A stretch of DNA of 64,000 nt from Hexactinellida sp. DTS-2022 (taxonomy: Eukaryota; Porifera; Hexactinellida), in contig JAPNXP010000001.1 in the NCBI GenBank assembly GCA_028753945.1, positions 4,330,501-4,394,500 on the forward strand, written 5' to 3'. Below the pieces are notes generated by a model. That model was not told the origin of the DNA and did not search any database. It was given only the letters and a program-made list of their open reading frames with translations. Every line of letters starts with the position of its first letter. Within the stretch, counting starts at the first letter, position 1. Positions 53,920 to 63,664 of the stretch are shown here, piece by piece. The translations under genes and the position numbers were made by a program.

Positions 53920-55195
53920 AGCCTACTCGATCTCACAAGTTGAATCAATAGAATTATTACAAGTTGAATCAATAGAATTAGATTTAAGTTAACACTTTTA
54001 TCTGAACTGAAGTGTGAGTAAACAAGGAAAATTCAACCCCCATTTATGGCCTTAATAAACCCATTGTTGAAAATTGTATTCTCCCATCCATGGCCTACTG
54101 TATAATACGGCTAGATAAGTCAAGTATTTGCCATTTTATTTCCAGGCCAGTGTTTACTTTCTAATTGCTCGTAAAATACATCACCTATTGTCATGGAATA
54201 AACTAAACTTAGGTTTTCAAATACGCTGGAAACATCTAAAATACTTTTGAGAATGATTTCTCATCAGATTTAACCACAATGACGTAATCAAATATGCATA
54301 CCCATATATGGTAATGATGTTAAATAAATGTTAATTTTTTAGATAATTTGAGAATCTAACTTTGCCGTTTTTATCCTAATGCATTTTTCTTGTTAAAAAC
54401 TAACTAAAGTAACAAATTATGTGATTCCTTTCACTCAAATTCTTTTCAACGTCAATGTAAGTAAATTATTATACTATTGTTATCAAACCATATGTTTTGT
54501 ATTTTTGAAATGTATAGTTAGATTTTTATCTAAGTCTTAAAAGTGCTGTTTGACGATGTACATGTTGCCCAGTCAGTTTAATGACCGTTCTTGTGACTTA
54601 TTTAGCTAATGTTCACTGAATCTCTACTTCAATCTCTACTTCAAATCTCTACTTCATAATTAGTATTAATTACTATATATGGGTATGCATATTTGAATAC
54701 GTCATTGTGGTTAAATCCGATGAGAAATCATTCTCAAAAGTATCTAGATGTTTCTGGCGTATTTGAAAACCTAAGTTTAGTTTATTCCATGAAGATAGGT
54801 AATTCATTTTACGAGCAATTATAAAGTAAACACTGGCCTGGAAATGAAATGAGCAAATACTTGACTTATCTAGCCGTATAATATAGTAGGCCATGTCCCA
54901 TCTGACCCTTAATTTTATAGTGAATCCAATGGTGAAATAAAAATTGTGGGTTTAGTATAATATCTTTTGAGTTATGGACCAGCCAATTTTTAAAAGGTGT
55001 CAAAATGGTATAAAAGAATGTTTTATCAAAAGTTGGCTCGAGATGCACATCTGTAACATATGGGACACCGATGCTAAAAATTTGAGCTCGGGGCAATCTA
55101 ACTCTGGCCTGTAGAGTAGATACGGACTAAAAATTTAAAAAACCAAGGCAGTAAGATTGGAACTGGGCCACTATACTATAGTATAGTCGGCACAG
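53920..55195 (-). repeat. Family B dispersed repeat, copy 4, with a foldback insertion
   Basis: Starts with the 'agaagcctactcgatctcacaagttg' tail and ends at the palindromic head ACTATACTATAGTATAGT (55171-55188). Split at TCCCATC by the element 54089-54895. The site is intact in copy 1 at 7666. Confidence 0.75.
54089..54895. mobile_element. P-like foldback element, 7-bp TSD
   Basis: Inverted arms of about 200 bp begin CATGGCCTACTGTATAATAC (left) and CATGGCCTACTATATTATAC (right, complement). The perfect 7-bp TSD TCCCATC lies at 54082-54088 and 54896-54902. The end resembles that of the P-like element at 20244 (CATAGCCTACTATATAC). The middle (54330-54670) is AT-rich without coding. One arm of a relative is at 34176-34376. 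Confidence 0.85.
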
Positions 55196-55545
55196 TATTA
55201 TTATAATATAATTAATTTGTTGACTTAACTCAACTCACCTGTTGACCTGTTGATAACCTGTTGATGCTAAAATAATTAGCTAATAACATAATTTATTATC
55301 AATACACAATTAATGAATGGCATTAGACTCAAGATGGTTCAAGATAAAAATAAACTTCAAATACAACAATCGTTCCTTTGTCCCGTACAACTTGTTAAAT
55401 GAGTCTAAACACCATGAGGCGTTCATGACATGGCAAAAAATCCAAAATTGCAGCAGTACCGACAGCATGTTCCTTTGGAGGCACTATCAATAAACCTCTA
55501 CCAAAATATAGTGCACAGCTGCAATTTGGGATTTTTTTATTCTAA
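55196..55545. repeat. Family A MITE, copy without insertion
   Basis: 55300-55431 carries the family A flank ('catggttcaagataaaaataaacttcaaa'). 55432-55545 carries the inverted core (ATCCAAAATTGCAGCAGTAC … GTGCACAGCTGCAATTTGGG). It gives the empty site TAtagtgc for the Tc1-type insertion at 26665. Confidence 0.75.
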
Positions 55546-55860
55546 TAAAATCCATACGAATTCCCTATTCTATACGGATTTCCTAAATCCATACCTTTGC
55601 CCAATTCAGTTCGAATTGTATATACATACAGATATCTAGATGCAGATGGTTGGTTTAGAAGTCTTTCTAGTATTTATCATGTGTATATTTATTTAAATTT
55701 AGGAGGTACAAAGTACATTCTCAATCCAAAATTCTTATACCATATTACCATAAAGGATTTTGGAAAGGATTCGAGATTTTTCCAAATCCGTTCCATAATC
55801 CGTGAATTACAGATTTGACGGATTTGGAATCCGTAAATTCGTAATCCATCTGGACCCTCT
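55546..55860. repeat. hAT-like element, left end unclear
   Basis: The right end GGACCCTCTG with 'aatccgtaaattcgtaatcc' is the same family as 50519-50659. No matching left end was found. Two short plus ORFs here have no motif. Confidence 0.5.
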
Positions 55861-56028
55861 GCTTACGGCCTAGAGAGCTGAAATTTTGTATAAGTGTAGT
55901 TTGGCATAGCGACAAGGCCACAAGGTTAATGTTTTTAAACCGAAAAATTGGAATTATGACATCATACATCAGTGTACTTTTGATGATTCGTTTAGAGTGT
56001 AATGCTAAAAAAATAGAGAGTGCAGCAA

Positions 56029-56174
56029 CAGGGATGTCATCCTCTAAAAACCAAAAATCGGGAGGTTTGGCCATTTTGGCGGGAGTATTTCCAAAAAAGC
56101 GGGAGTTTGAAAGTTTGGCGGGAGGTCGGGAGGATGGGATAAAAAAGGCAAAAAATCGGGAAGTTTGGCAACCC
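56029..56174. mobile_element. Small hAT-type element (146 bp)
   Basis: Starts CAGGGATGTCATCC and ends GTTTGGCAACCC, with the perfect 8-bp TSD TGCAGCAA at 56021-56028 and 56175-56182. The end bases TG could belong to either element or duplication. Sub-repeats 'tttggcgggag' and 'aaaaatcggga' are shared with the large hAT at 10120. Confidence 0.8.
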
Positions 56175-56239
56175 TGCAGCAAACGAGTCCATCATTGCCA
56201 AAATCAGAGTGCCATCGTAGAAAATTCAACTTTTAAACT

Positions 56240-56935
56240 TTACTAGCGCGTTTCGTTTGCTAGGTCGCATCGCAGCATAATACAACAAAAGACCAACGCA
56301 AAGCGGTTGGTGCAGGCTTTCATCCAGGAAAAAATTACCTCGCTCCTAGATTTTGTTAGAGCTCGTTCAGTTTTAATTTTGTACGCCTAGATTAGTCATC
56401 TTGTATTAAGTCTATGGGAGCAACTCTCGATATTGTACGCCTAGAATCGATTTTTGTACGCCTAGATAAAAATCCTGCCAAATTACGCTCCTTTAGGCGC
56501 GCCCAGCACGCCTGGATAACACCCTGGGTTGGTGTGTGGTTAATTAATATTTATAGCTTAAACAGGCCTTAATAGTATCATTTATCAATGTGAGTATTTA
56601 ATGATTACGTCATCATGCGATAATGAGTAAGCATATTGGCAATCTGGTGATAATTATCAACTTGTCCGCATCATTAATGTACATGTTCTTTTAAATTTTC
56701 AGATTTTATCACTTAGAGGGTGCGTATTGTGAGAGATTAAATGAATTTTCACGCTTCTAAAAATGTGACAATGACGTCATAACTTGGCGAGGAGAAATTC
56801 ATTTTGATTGGAAACCTCAAGTTGTTGTTGGGGGCCAAAAGTTACCCCAAGTTCGGAACTTGGGGTAACTTTTGGCCCCCGACAACGGAGGGTTTCCAAA
56901 AGTGATTTTTGGAACTTGAAGTCCCAGTTTGTGTT
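56240..56935 (+). repeat. Family D dispersed repeat, copy 2, with a perfect hairpin
   Basis: Carries family D landmarks (CTAGCGCGTTTCGTTTGCTA, 'gacaatgacgtcataacttgg'). At about 56829-56881, GGGGGCCAAAAGTTACCCCA and its exact complement face each other across a few bases. The insert 56330-56520 ('ttgtacgcctaga' repeated four times) is absent from copy 1. Confidence 0.7.
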
Positions 56936-56940
56936 TTAAT

Positions 56941-57294
56941 TAGGGCTGAAACGAATATTCGAAATGTAACGAATGAACCTTTTTCTAAACGAACAAATAT
57001 TCGAATATTCGTTCGTTTGGATGACTAAGAATATATCAATTTCAAGACACAGAATACACTGGAAAATAGGTGCTAAATAATGTTACAATGGTTTAATAAT
57101 ACTTACAAAGTGATTATACACAAGTTAACTAATAATCATCTAGTTTAGGTAGGAATTTCTATTTACGATCTCTCGAAGCTAAACAAAATATTGTTGTTCT
57201 CCAAAAGTTGTCAACGAATATCAGTTTCAATCGAATATTCGTTCAATCATTTCGAACGGATATTCGAATATTCGGTATATTGGTTTCAGCCCTA
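56941..57294. mobile_element. Non-autonomous hAT-type element
   Basis: The ends are TAGGGCTGAAACGAATATTC and TAGGGCTGAAACCAATATAC (complement), with the perfect 8-bp TSD GTTTTAAT at 56933-56940 and 57295-57302. 'cgaatattcg' palindromes stand at both ends. Confidence 0.93.
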
Positions 57295-57302
57295 GTTTTA
57301 AT

Positions 57303-57684
57303 ACATGTAGTATAGATAGATTAATAATTTTCACAAATTTCTACTAATTAAATTTGCGAAAATTCAGCTATCGAATGTATCTTTACGGTTCCCAGGTTCT
57401 ACTGTATTCGTAACGTTATAAAATGCATTAAAGTCGAGTTTATACCAGAGGCGGCGCCAGGAGGGATCGAGTCCCCCCTCTTTTTGAGGAAGCCCCCCCC
57501 CCAATACCCCTACCGAAAATCCTGGCTTAAATGTAAAAATACACATATAAATGTAAAAAGCAGGGAGATAACAAGAATTAAGAAAGAACAGACCAATTAA
57601 CCTTGGACACAAAATGAATTTTATTTAGTACTTCTATCTTTTTAAGATCTTAATAGCGGCTCCAGCAGCTCGTCACTGATAAGT
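57303..57684. other. Downstream of the hydrophobic-repeat gene
   Basis: A GC-rich hAT-like fragment lies at 57438-57535 (CCAGAGGCGGCGCCAGGAGG … AAAATCCTGG). The rest is AT-rich and may hold the 3' UTR and polyadenylation site of the minus-strand gene; none can be fixed with confidence. Confidence 0.4.
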
Positions 57685-58710
57685 TCAAGTAACTCTAATA
57701 ACAGATCCAGTAACTCTGATAACAGCACCAATTGCAGGTATAGGAGATCTAATAACAACTTTCGATTGTGCGGTGGATGAAGCACATACAGCTACTGTTG
57801 CTCCAATGCTGTGTGCCAAGGAAAAGCTTGATTTTGCTACACCAGCAGCTATTCTACCAGCTACTCTACCAGCTGAAAATAGCCATACTAATACTAATGG
57901 TATTCCTACAGAAGCTAATAGTAATCCTGCCACCGTAGCAACTACTATACCTATAACTCCAATCCCTGTGAGAATTCCGCCAATAACCAATGCTGCTATA
58001 CAACAAGCTGAAGTAAACCATACTAATGGTAATAGGACAAGAGCTAATATTGCGCCTGCTACACTGACACATAAAGTACCTATAGTTGCAACTCCAACGC
58101 TTGCTAGAACTCCAACAACCACGAGAGTTGCTATGATACCAAGTGCTATTCCAGCTGAAATAAACCCTACTATAGGGGATATTACTAAAGCGACAAGTGG
58201 GCCTAATACAATGGCACCTACAATGCATATTGCTCCAACTCCGACCCCTGCTATGATTCCACCAGCAACGAGAGCAGCTATGATGCCAGGTGCTACACCA
58301 GCTGTAATAACCCCTACTAAAAGCAAAACTACAAGAACTAAGAGCGAACCTGCTACAGTGGCGCCTACTATGCCCATAGCTCCAACTCCAACTATTGCGA
58401 AAATTCCACCAACAATGAGACTAGCTATAATACCAGCTGCTATACCAGCCGAAGTAATCCATACTAAGGGTAATAATAAAAGAGATAGTAGTCCACCTGC
58501 TACAATGGTGCCAACTATACCAATAGTTCCTACTCCAACTGCTCCTAGAATTCCTACAACAACCAGAGCGGCTACAATACCTGCTGTTATACCAGATGAA
58601 AAGATTCCTACTAAGCATGATACTACAAGAGTTGCTAGTGCCCCTGCTAGATTGGTACCTGCTAAACCAATACCTCCAATTCCTATGAGAACTCCACCAG
58701 CGAGATACTT
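57685..58710 (-). CDS. Hydrophobic 49-residue-repeat membrane protein, exon 2
   Basis: 341 codons plus stop (57685-57687), starting after the acceptor CTTATATTAG and in phase with exon 1 (60719-60733). Nearly all residues are Gly, Ala, Val, Ile, Leu, Thr or Ser. From about residue 63, four full or near-full repeats of 49 residues can be aligned, each like GIVGATVAGSLLVLV … SAGIAAGIIAALV … GVGAI. A partial repeat precedes them, and the series ends with LFSAGRVAGRIAAGVAK and a hydrophilic tail ending IRVT. Each repeat could form two membrane helices. The phrase GFISAGIALGIIA is reminiscent of ISG12/IFI6-type (interferon-inducible) proteins, but that is only a suggestion. An alternative reading is a long plus-strand antisense ORF. 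Function unknown. Confidence 0.62.
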   Translation of the reverse strand, partial: KYLAGGVLIGIGGIGLAGTNLAGALATLVVSCLVGIFSSGITAGIVAALVVVGILGAVGVGTIGIVGTIVAGGLLSLLLLPLVWITSAGIAAGIIASLIVGGIFAIVGVGAMGIVGATVAGSLLVLVVLLLVGVITAGVAPGIIAALVAGGIIAGVGVGAICIVGAIVLGPLVALVISPIVGFISAGIALGIIATLVVVGVLASVGVATIGTLCVSVAGAILALVLLPLVWFTSACCIAALVIGGILTGIGVIGIVVATVAGLLLASVGIPLVLVWLFSAGRVAGRIAAGVAKSSFSLAHSIGATVAVCASSTAQSKVVIRSPIPAIGAVIRVTGSVIRVT

Positions 58711-59119
58711 CTAATATAAGTAATGAAATAGAATAAGTGTATAATAGAGCAGTGGTTCTCAACCGGGGCACGTAGTACCCGTGGTACTTATAAACATGTT
58801 TAAAGTTACTAAGTTAATAATGTAAAATTAGTACCAAAAATAAGTTGTTGAGGCGTGCTCTGAAATTAAATAGAATACTATGTATTTAAGTAAAAATGAA
58901 AATATAAATATTTTGAAAATGATGTTGCCCATGGGATACCGACATTTCGTTACACGACATTTCGTTACACGACATTTCGTTACACGACATTTCGTTACAC
59001 GACATTTCGTTACAGACATTTCGTTACACGACATTTCGTTACTGCGACATTTCGTTACACGACAGTTTGTTACACGACACTTCGCTACTAATTTGATTCG
59101 TCAATTTTAAACACTTGAT

Positions 59120-59362
59120 GCCATTGATTTAAATCAGACTTTTTTGATTTAAATCAGATTTTTTATGTCTATTGTTTTTTTGCGAAAAGAAAAGAAATAC
59201 ATTGATAATGAGTCATTATCAATTTAATTAATCTATTAGCCAAATAATTTACGCCAATGTGATATAGATTGCAAAAAAACAATTAAATTCAAAACTCTGA
59301 TTTAAATTAAAAAAATCTGATTTTTTGATTTTTTTAAAAAAATCATGATTTTTATCAACCCT
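59120..59362. repeat. Truncated relative of the hAT at 37409
   Basis: GATTTAAATCAGACTTTTTT, the 'tatgtctattgttttttgcgaaaagaaaag' segment and the end ATCAACCCTG are shared with 37409-37771. The left end is missing. Confidence 0.8.
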
Positions 59363-59394
59363 GTAAAATTAAGTAGGGATCAGTCCAGTGATAG

Positions 59395-59548
59395 GGACTA
59401 GACCACTGCGCGGGACAATAATTAATTAATTAATTAATTAATTAATGCGGGTCGCGGAACCCACAACCCGCGGGTTCATGCGGGACAAAGGATCTGAATA
59501 TTTTGCGGGCGGGAGCGGCACCCGCATAGGACCCGCGCAGAGGACCCC
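59395..59548. repeat. Short relative of the hAT at 7958
   Basis: GACCACTGCGCGGGAC and, complemented, GTCCTCTGCGCGGGTCC mark the ends, with GCGGGTCGCGG words and a (TTAA)n run at 59422-59448. The TSD is not clear. Confidence 0.6.
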
Positions 59549-59699
59549 ATAAAATATTACAATATTATTAGTCATACTAACTAAGTGTCGCACTCAGGAA
59601 GGAGGGCAGTGATACAATGTGCATTTTACAACGAGAGTTATCATTAATTAAGGCTAAGTGCACCTCTGGAATTGGAAAACCTAACTATCTTCCTTAGTT

Positions 59700-60360
59700 T
59701 GTATTCTATTTACTCTCTTTATTATCTATCATTTAAAAACGTATGTAAGTTCCTAAACACTAAGTATGTATAAGTGACACGTGTCGGACGTGTATACTGT
59801 AGACAAGGTGGTATAGCAACCACCTTTACAAAATGTTCTCACGCACGTACGGATTACATACTGATGTAATCTGAGTTCACTACCAAATTGAAAGTCCAAC
59901 TAATACCACTCCTGTAATGTATTTATAGATAGGGTTCCGGTATTTAAATTGCTAATTTATGTACTTGAGCTGGGATAAATCAACTATAGATTGATTAAAC
60001 CTATAACAATATACTTAATCTATGCAAAACGCGGGTCCCTAAATCGCTAGCGATCTAGGGCACCCCTAGAACACAATAGGTTAGTTATTTCGGCCCCTGG
60101 GTCCCTAAACGCGCTTACACCGGTTTGTTTCATTTTATCTTGATAATTTAGCACATTTAGTACAAAATAGTATATCAGAATGCAAGATCAAATGTTGTCA
60201 AAGTCTATAATAACCAATACCTTGGGGGTCTAACCTGTTCCGTAATTTAGGTACTTAAATTTCCCGGAATGGTACCGTTCCGTAATTTAGGTACTTTGAT
60301 TTTCAGGAATGGTACCGTTCCATACCGTCCCGTTCCGGAAATTAGGTATGTCCTTAAATT
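59700..60360. repeat. Family C repeat, copy 2
   Basis: Reverse orientation of 49600-50225, with the same landmarks ('atactgtagacaaggtgg', 'cgctagcgatctaggg', 'aataaccaataccttggggg', 'ggaatggtaccgttcc'). Confidence 0.7.
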
Positions 60361-60718
60361 TCAACAAAGGTAAACATGACCTTATTCAATAACATTCTAG
60401 CAGCTAAAATATGATTAAAATCAATGGCATCAAGTGCCATTGATGTTAATCATATTTTTCAAAATTGACGAATCAAATTAGTAGCGAAGTGTCGTGTAAC
60501 AAACTGTCGTGTAACGAAATGTCGCAGTAACGAAATGTCGTGTAACGAAATGTCTGTAACGAAATGTCGTGTAACGAAATGTCGTGTAACGAAATGTCGG
60601 TATCCCGTTGCCCATGGGGGTACTTGATTGTTTAAGAACATTTTCAAGGTGCACTGGCGCAAAAAAAGGTTGAGAATCAATGCTATAAAAATAAATAATT
60701 ATAGGTGAAAACACTTAC

Positions 60719-60733
60719 TTCTCTTCCAGCCAT
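60719..60733 (-). CDS. Hydrophobic-repeat protein, five-codon exon 1
   Basis: ATGGCTGGAAGAGAA (MAGRE) followed by the donor GTAAGTGTTTT, phase 0, joining to KYLAGG of exon 2. The paralogue at 48266 has the same donor GTAAGTGTTTT after its own short ATG exon, which supports this as the real start. Upstream, 5' UTR or further exons cannot be told apart from spacer. Confidence 0.55.
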
Positions 60734-61324
60734 ATTTGTATTTCTATTTGATAGAAGATTCTGCGAAAATAGTTAGACTAACTATAATACTACCTATAAT
60801 ATAGTATATAATACATAAAATTCAATTAATATGCAGCTAATGAAAAATTGTTGGTTACTTATCAATTACTAATTAAGTATAGGAAATTTGATATCATGAC
60901 TTCCTTATGGATGCAACCAGTTTAACCCTCAAATGTTTCACTGTTTCATTGCATTTTTTGTTGTTACAGGTTTCATAGGCGTAATCTTTTTAACCTTTTG
61001 TAATGTTGGAAGTTTACTCAACCCCATTTAATTTTAGATTTATTTTAGTTTAATATGAATAAATAGCTAATTAGTTAGCATTTTTGTATACATGTTGTGT
61101 GATCTCGAAACATAAAATTCTCGAAATTGTGAAAAACAAATATTTTGGCGATGTCATCATAAATACCTATTTCTTAAGGTTTTACGTACAATAAGGAATT
61201 TTGATGAATATGAAATTTGTTGTACCATTTCTCAGATAAAGAAATTAGCTAATGAGCTTAAAATATTATTTGATGTATTCATAATTTAACACCAATTTCT
61301 ATGTTTTGGAAAAAATATTAATTT
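60734..61324. other. Upstream of the hydrophobic-repeat gene
   Basis: AT-rich; likely promoter and 5' UTR side of the minus-strand gene, then family D flank sequence from about 61230 ('atttctcagataaagaaatt'). No core promoter motif is assigned. Confidence 0.4.
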
Positions 61325-61490
61325 AAACTAGCGCGATTCGCTTGCTAAGTCGCTCGCGGCAGAACACAACAACACACACCAACCGATTCGCTGTTGGTGT
61401 GTGGTTTACATACTTTTTAAATTGATTATAAAGCGTAAATAGGCTAAAATGTCAAATTTAACAATGTGAAATTTTAGTGATTGTGTTATG
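61325..61490 (+). repeat. Family D repeat, copy 3 (truncated)
   Basis: ACTAGCGCGATTCGCTTGCT, then 'cggcagaacacaac', 'ttggtgtgtggttt' and 'gcgtaaataggc'. It ends where a GC-rich repeat begins. Confidence 0.7.
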
Positions 61491-61544
61491 TTTTAATATG
61501 TACTACTATTAAAACACAAGGAAATATAGAGATATGCAAAGGCG

Positions 61545-61690
61545 TAGCACGCGGTTCAGCTGGTCCGGCCATGGTCGGACCAGTTTTCATATATTCTACT
61601 ATATTATATCGGACGGTCCGGTTTTGGCCGGACCACTGTAACTGTTTGGCCGGAGATTTTTCAGAGCCATGCGACGCCCGTGATATGTGT
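61545..61690. repeat. GC-rich MITE-like inverted repeat
   Basis: GGCGTAGCACGCGG (left) and GGGCGTCGCATGGC (right, complement) enclose GGTCCGGCC and GGCCGGACC palindromes. Likely non-autonomous; the TSD is not clear. Confidence 0.5.
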
Positions 61691-61724
61691 GTGTACATGT
61701 GTGTATATGTTATGTCAAATTTGT

Positions 61725-62170
61725 CAAATGTTGATTTTACAAAATCAACATGAATCAAACGGAACTAAACAAGTGTTCGACTTTGGCTATATTACTCGAT
61801 AAGCCTTAGTTTTATTGCATCTTGTTCAGAATTCACTTCATCCAAGTATATGTATATACCAAAGTATACACTTGTATGAAGAAAGATTTTTGCTAGAATG
61901 AAATTTTTTTACTATAATGAATTTTTTCACCAGAATGAAAAAATATTCCAGGGTGATTTTGTAATTTCAACGAATAAAAAATGTTTATTTTGTAAAATCA
62001 ACATTTCTAATTAGTTGATTTTGTAAAATCGATATTCTGAAATGTCGATTTTACAAAATCAATTAAAAATGTCTATTTACAAATTTAACTTAAGTTCGTA
62101 TAATGATTTTACAAAATCGACATTTTGGATGTTGATTTTGTAAAATCGACTATTTGACAAAATCGACATA
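61725..62170. repeat. Repeat of GATTTTACAAAATC palindromes
   Basis: At least eight GATTTTGTAAAATC or GATTTTACAAAATC words, often within AATGTCGATTTTACAAAATC. A plus and a minus ORF overlap its left edge but have no support as genes. Confidence 0.6.
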
Positions 62171-62229
62171 ACATCTATATTTGTTTGTATTTTTCGAGTT
62201 GATTGAAGAAACTGGACGGTTTCCAAATC

Positions 62230-62790
62230 TTATTTTTGAGGTAACTTTTGTCACCCGCCAACAAGTTGAGGTTTTTACTCAAAATTTCCCACACCTCGCC
62301 AAGTTATGACGTCATTGTCACATTTTGAGAAGTGTGAAAAAAGTAACTTAATCGTAAATAATTCGTATCCTCTAACTTTAAGAGGTAAAATATCTGAAAA
62401 TCTAATAGAACATGCACATTAATGATGCGGACACGTTGGTTACATCAGATTGCCAAAATGCTTACTCATTATCGCATGATGACGTGATTATTAAAATATC
62501 AAATTATTTAATTTGAATATTTAGGCCTATCTACGCTTTATAATTAATGTTAGATGTATACAAACCATACACCAGGCCTCTTCAATTAGCGGCCCGCGGG
62601 CCAAAAGTGGCCCGCCACGTATATTTGGTAATGTTAAGTAATGTAGAAGATCAATGAATAGTGGCCCGGGGGCCTTGCCTGATTTTCCAAAAGTGGCCCG
62701 GGGATAAAACTAATTGAAGAGCCCTGCCATACACCAACCACAAAGCGGTTGGTGTGTGGTTGTGTTCTGCCGCGAAGCGCGCTAGTAGTA
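62230..62790 (-). repeat. Family D repeat, copy 4 (inverted), with a hAT inside
   Basis: Complement of copy 1 from 'ggtaacttttg' to GCGAAGCGCGCTAGTA. It is interrupted at 62565 by a 154-bp hAT. Confidence 0.75.
62573..62726. mobile_element. Small hAT-type element (154 bp)
   Basis: The ends are CAGGCCTCTTCAATTAGCGG and CAGGGCTCTTCAATTAGTTT (complement), with the perfect 8-bp TSD CCATACAC at 62565-62572 and 62727-62734. GGCCCG words lie inside. Confidence 0.93.
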
Positions 62791-62984
62791 TGTAAATAGA
62801 GCAAACTAAACCCCCTATGTCTCTATATGTATAATACATTTGAATTAAGGCCACATCAAATAAAATAATTGTTTATCATCCTTCTTTTTGGAGAAAATTA
62901 GTACGGGAGGCTGCATTTTAGTTTTTTTCATTAAATATGGGAAAATTTTGAAGTATTCATTCACTTATAAGGGATTGACGAGGT

Positions 62985-63372
62985 ATTTACGGCTAATCAA
63001 TGGACATTACTCCGGATAAAGCGAACGAATTTTTACCGTCCGTTGGTGTTCGTATTAACGAGGTTCTACTGTAATTGTGCAAGAATATTCTTGAAATTTG
63101 ACTCTTAGTTAACTCTACTGTATGTGACATGTCGTATACTAATAATTATTATTAAGTGAATGTATAAGCTTTTACCTCAGGCTCAGGGTTTTTTATAAAA
63201 ACAGTAAATCATGTTAGTACGAACACCATGGTAAGTCAAAATTCGTTCGCATTATCCGGAATTCGTATTAACCCATGTCATTTGCATTGAAGGCTTTGAA
63301 GGGGACTGAAATAGTGTTGGTATAAACCGGAATTTCGTGTTAACCGTATTTGTATAAGGGGTTCTACTGTGC
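62985..63372. repeat. Two pogo/Tigger-type MITE tails
   Basis: GTATTAACGAGGTTCTACTG before TA at 63052-63073, and GTATAAGGGGTTCTACTG at 63352-63371 with 'gaaggggactgaaatagt' upstream. The left end GGTTCTACTG complement is missing for both, so these are truncated or nested pieces. Confidence 0.55.
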
Positions 63373-63664
63373 AGTATACTCTCGTAAGTACGGATATGTT
63401 GAAATATCGGTAAAGTGTACAAGATTTAAGTCAGGCTTGTCAAAAGGTCGGGTAATGACCTAACCTGACCTTTTAAGAACCTTTCAGCTATCTGGTTGTA
63501 AAAATCGTTAGACTAACCTGAAAAATTAATATCAAACTAGATTTAATCCAAATAGGCAGGTACAGAAAGGATGTTAAAAAGAAAGAACATATTAATGTCG
63601 AATACTAAAGGGGAACTTAATTACTTATCATTTAATGATCAAATTCCAGTTTCAGCTGCAGTGG

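Larger units (their letters stand above)
58933..60606. mobile_element. MULE-3: non-autonomous Mutator-like element
   Basis: The TIR starts GGGATACCGACATTTCGTTA at both ends, with the perfect 9-bp TSD GTTGCCCAT at 58924-58932 and 60607-60615. Each end (about 175 bp) is a tandem array of CGACATTTCGTTACA units (nine left, eight right) followed by 'actaatttgattcgtcaatttt' and 'gatgccattgat'. No transposase; the core is filled by other repeats (59120-59362, 59395-59548, 59700-60360). Confidence 0.9.
58750..60682. mobile_element. hAT-type element filling the gene's intron
   Basis: The ends are CAGTGGTTCTCAACCGGGGC and CATTGATTCTCAACC (complement), the common hAT pattern; the 8-bp flanks no longer match. 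It occupies all but about 75 bp of intron 58711-60718 and contains MULE-3. Confidence 0.7.

Noticed and set aside
54296..54680. Gene inside the P-like foldback element
   Set aside because: AT-rich with stops in all frames; no coding pattern.
57773..58714. 313-codon plus-strand ORF, Thr/Pro/Ala-rich
   Set aside because: Antisense to the hydrophobic-repeat exon. The minus strand has matching splice signals and a short ATG exon in both paralogues; the plus ORF has none. Not fully excluded.
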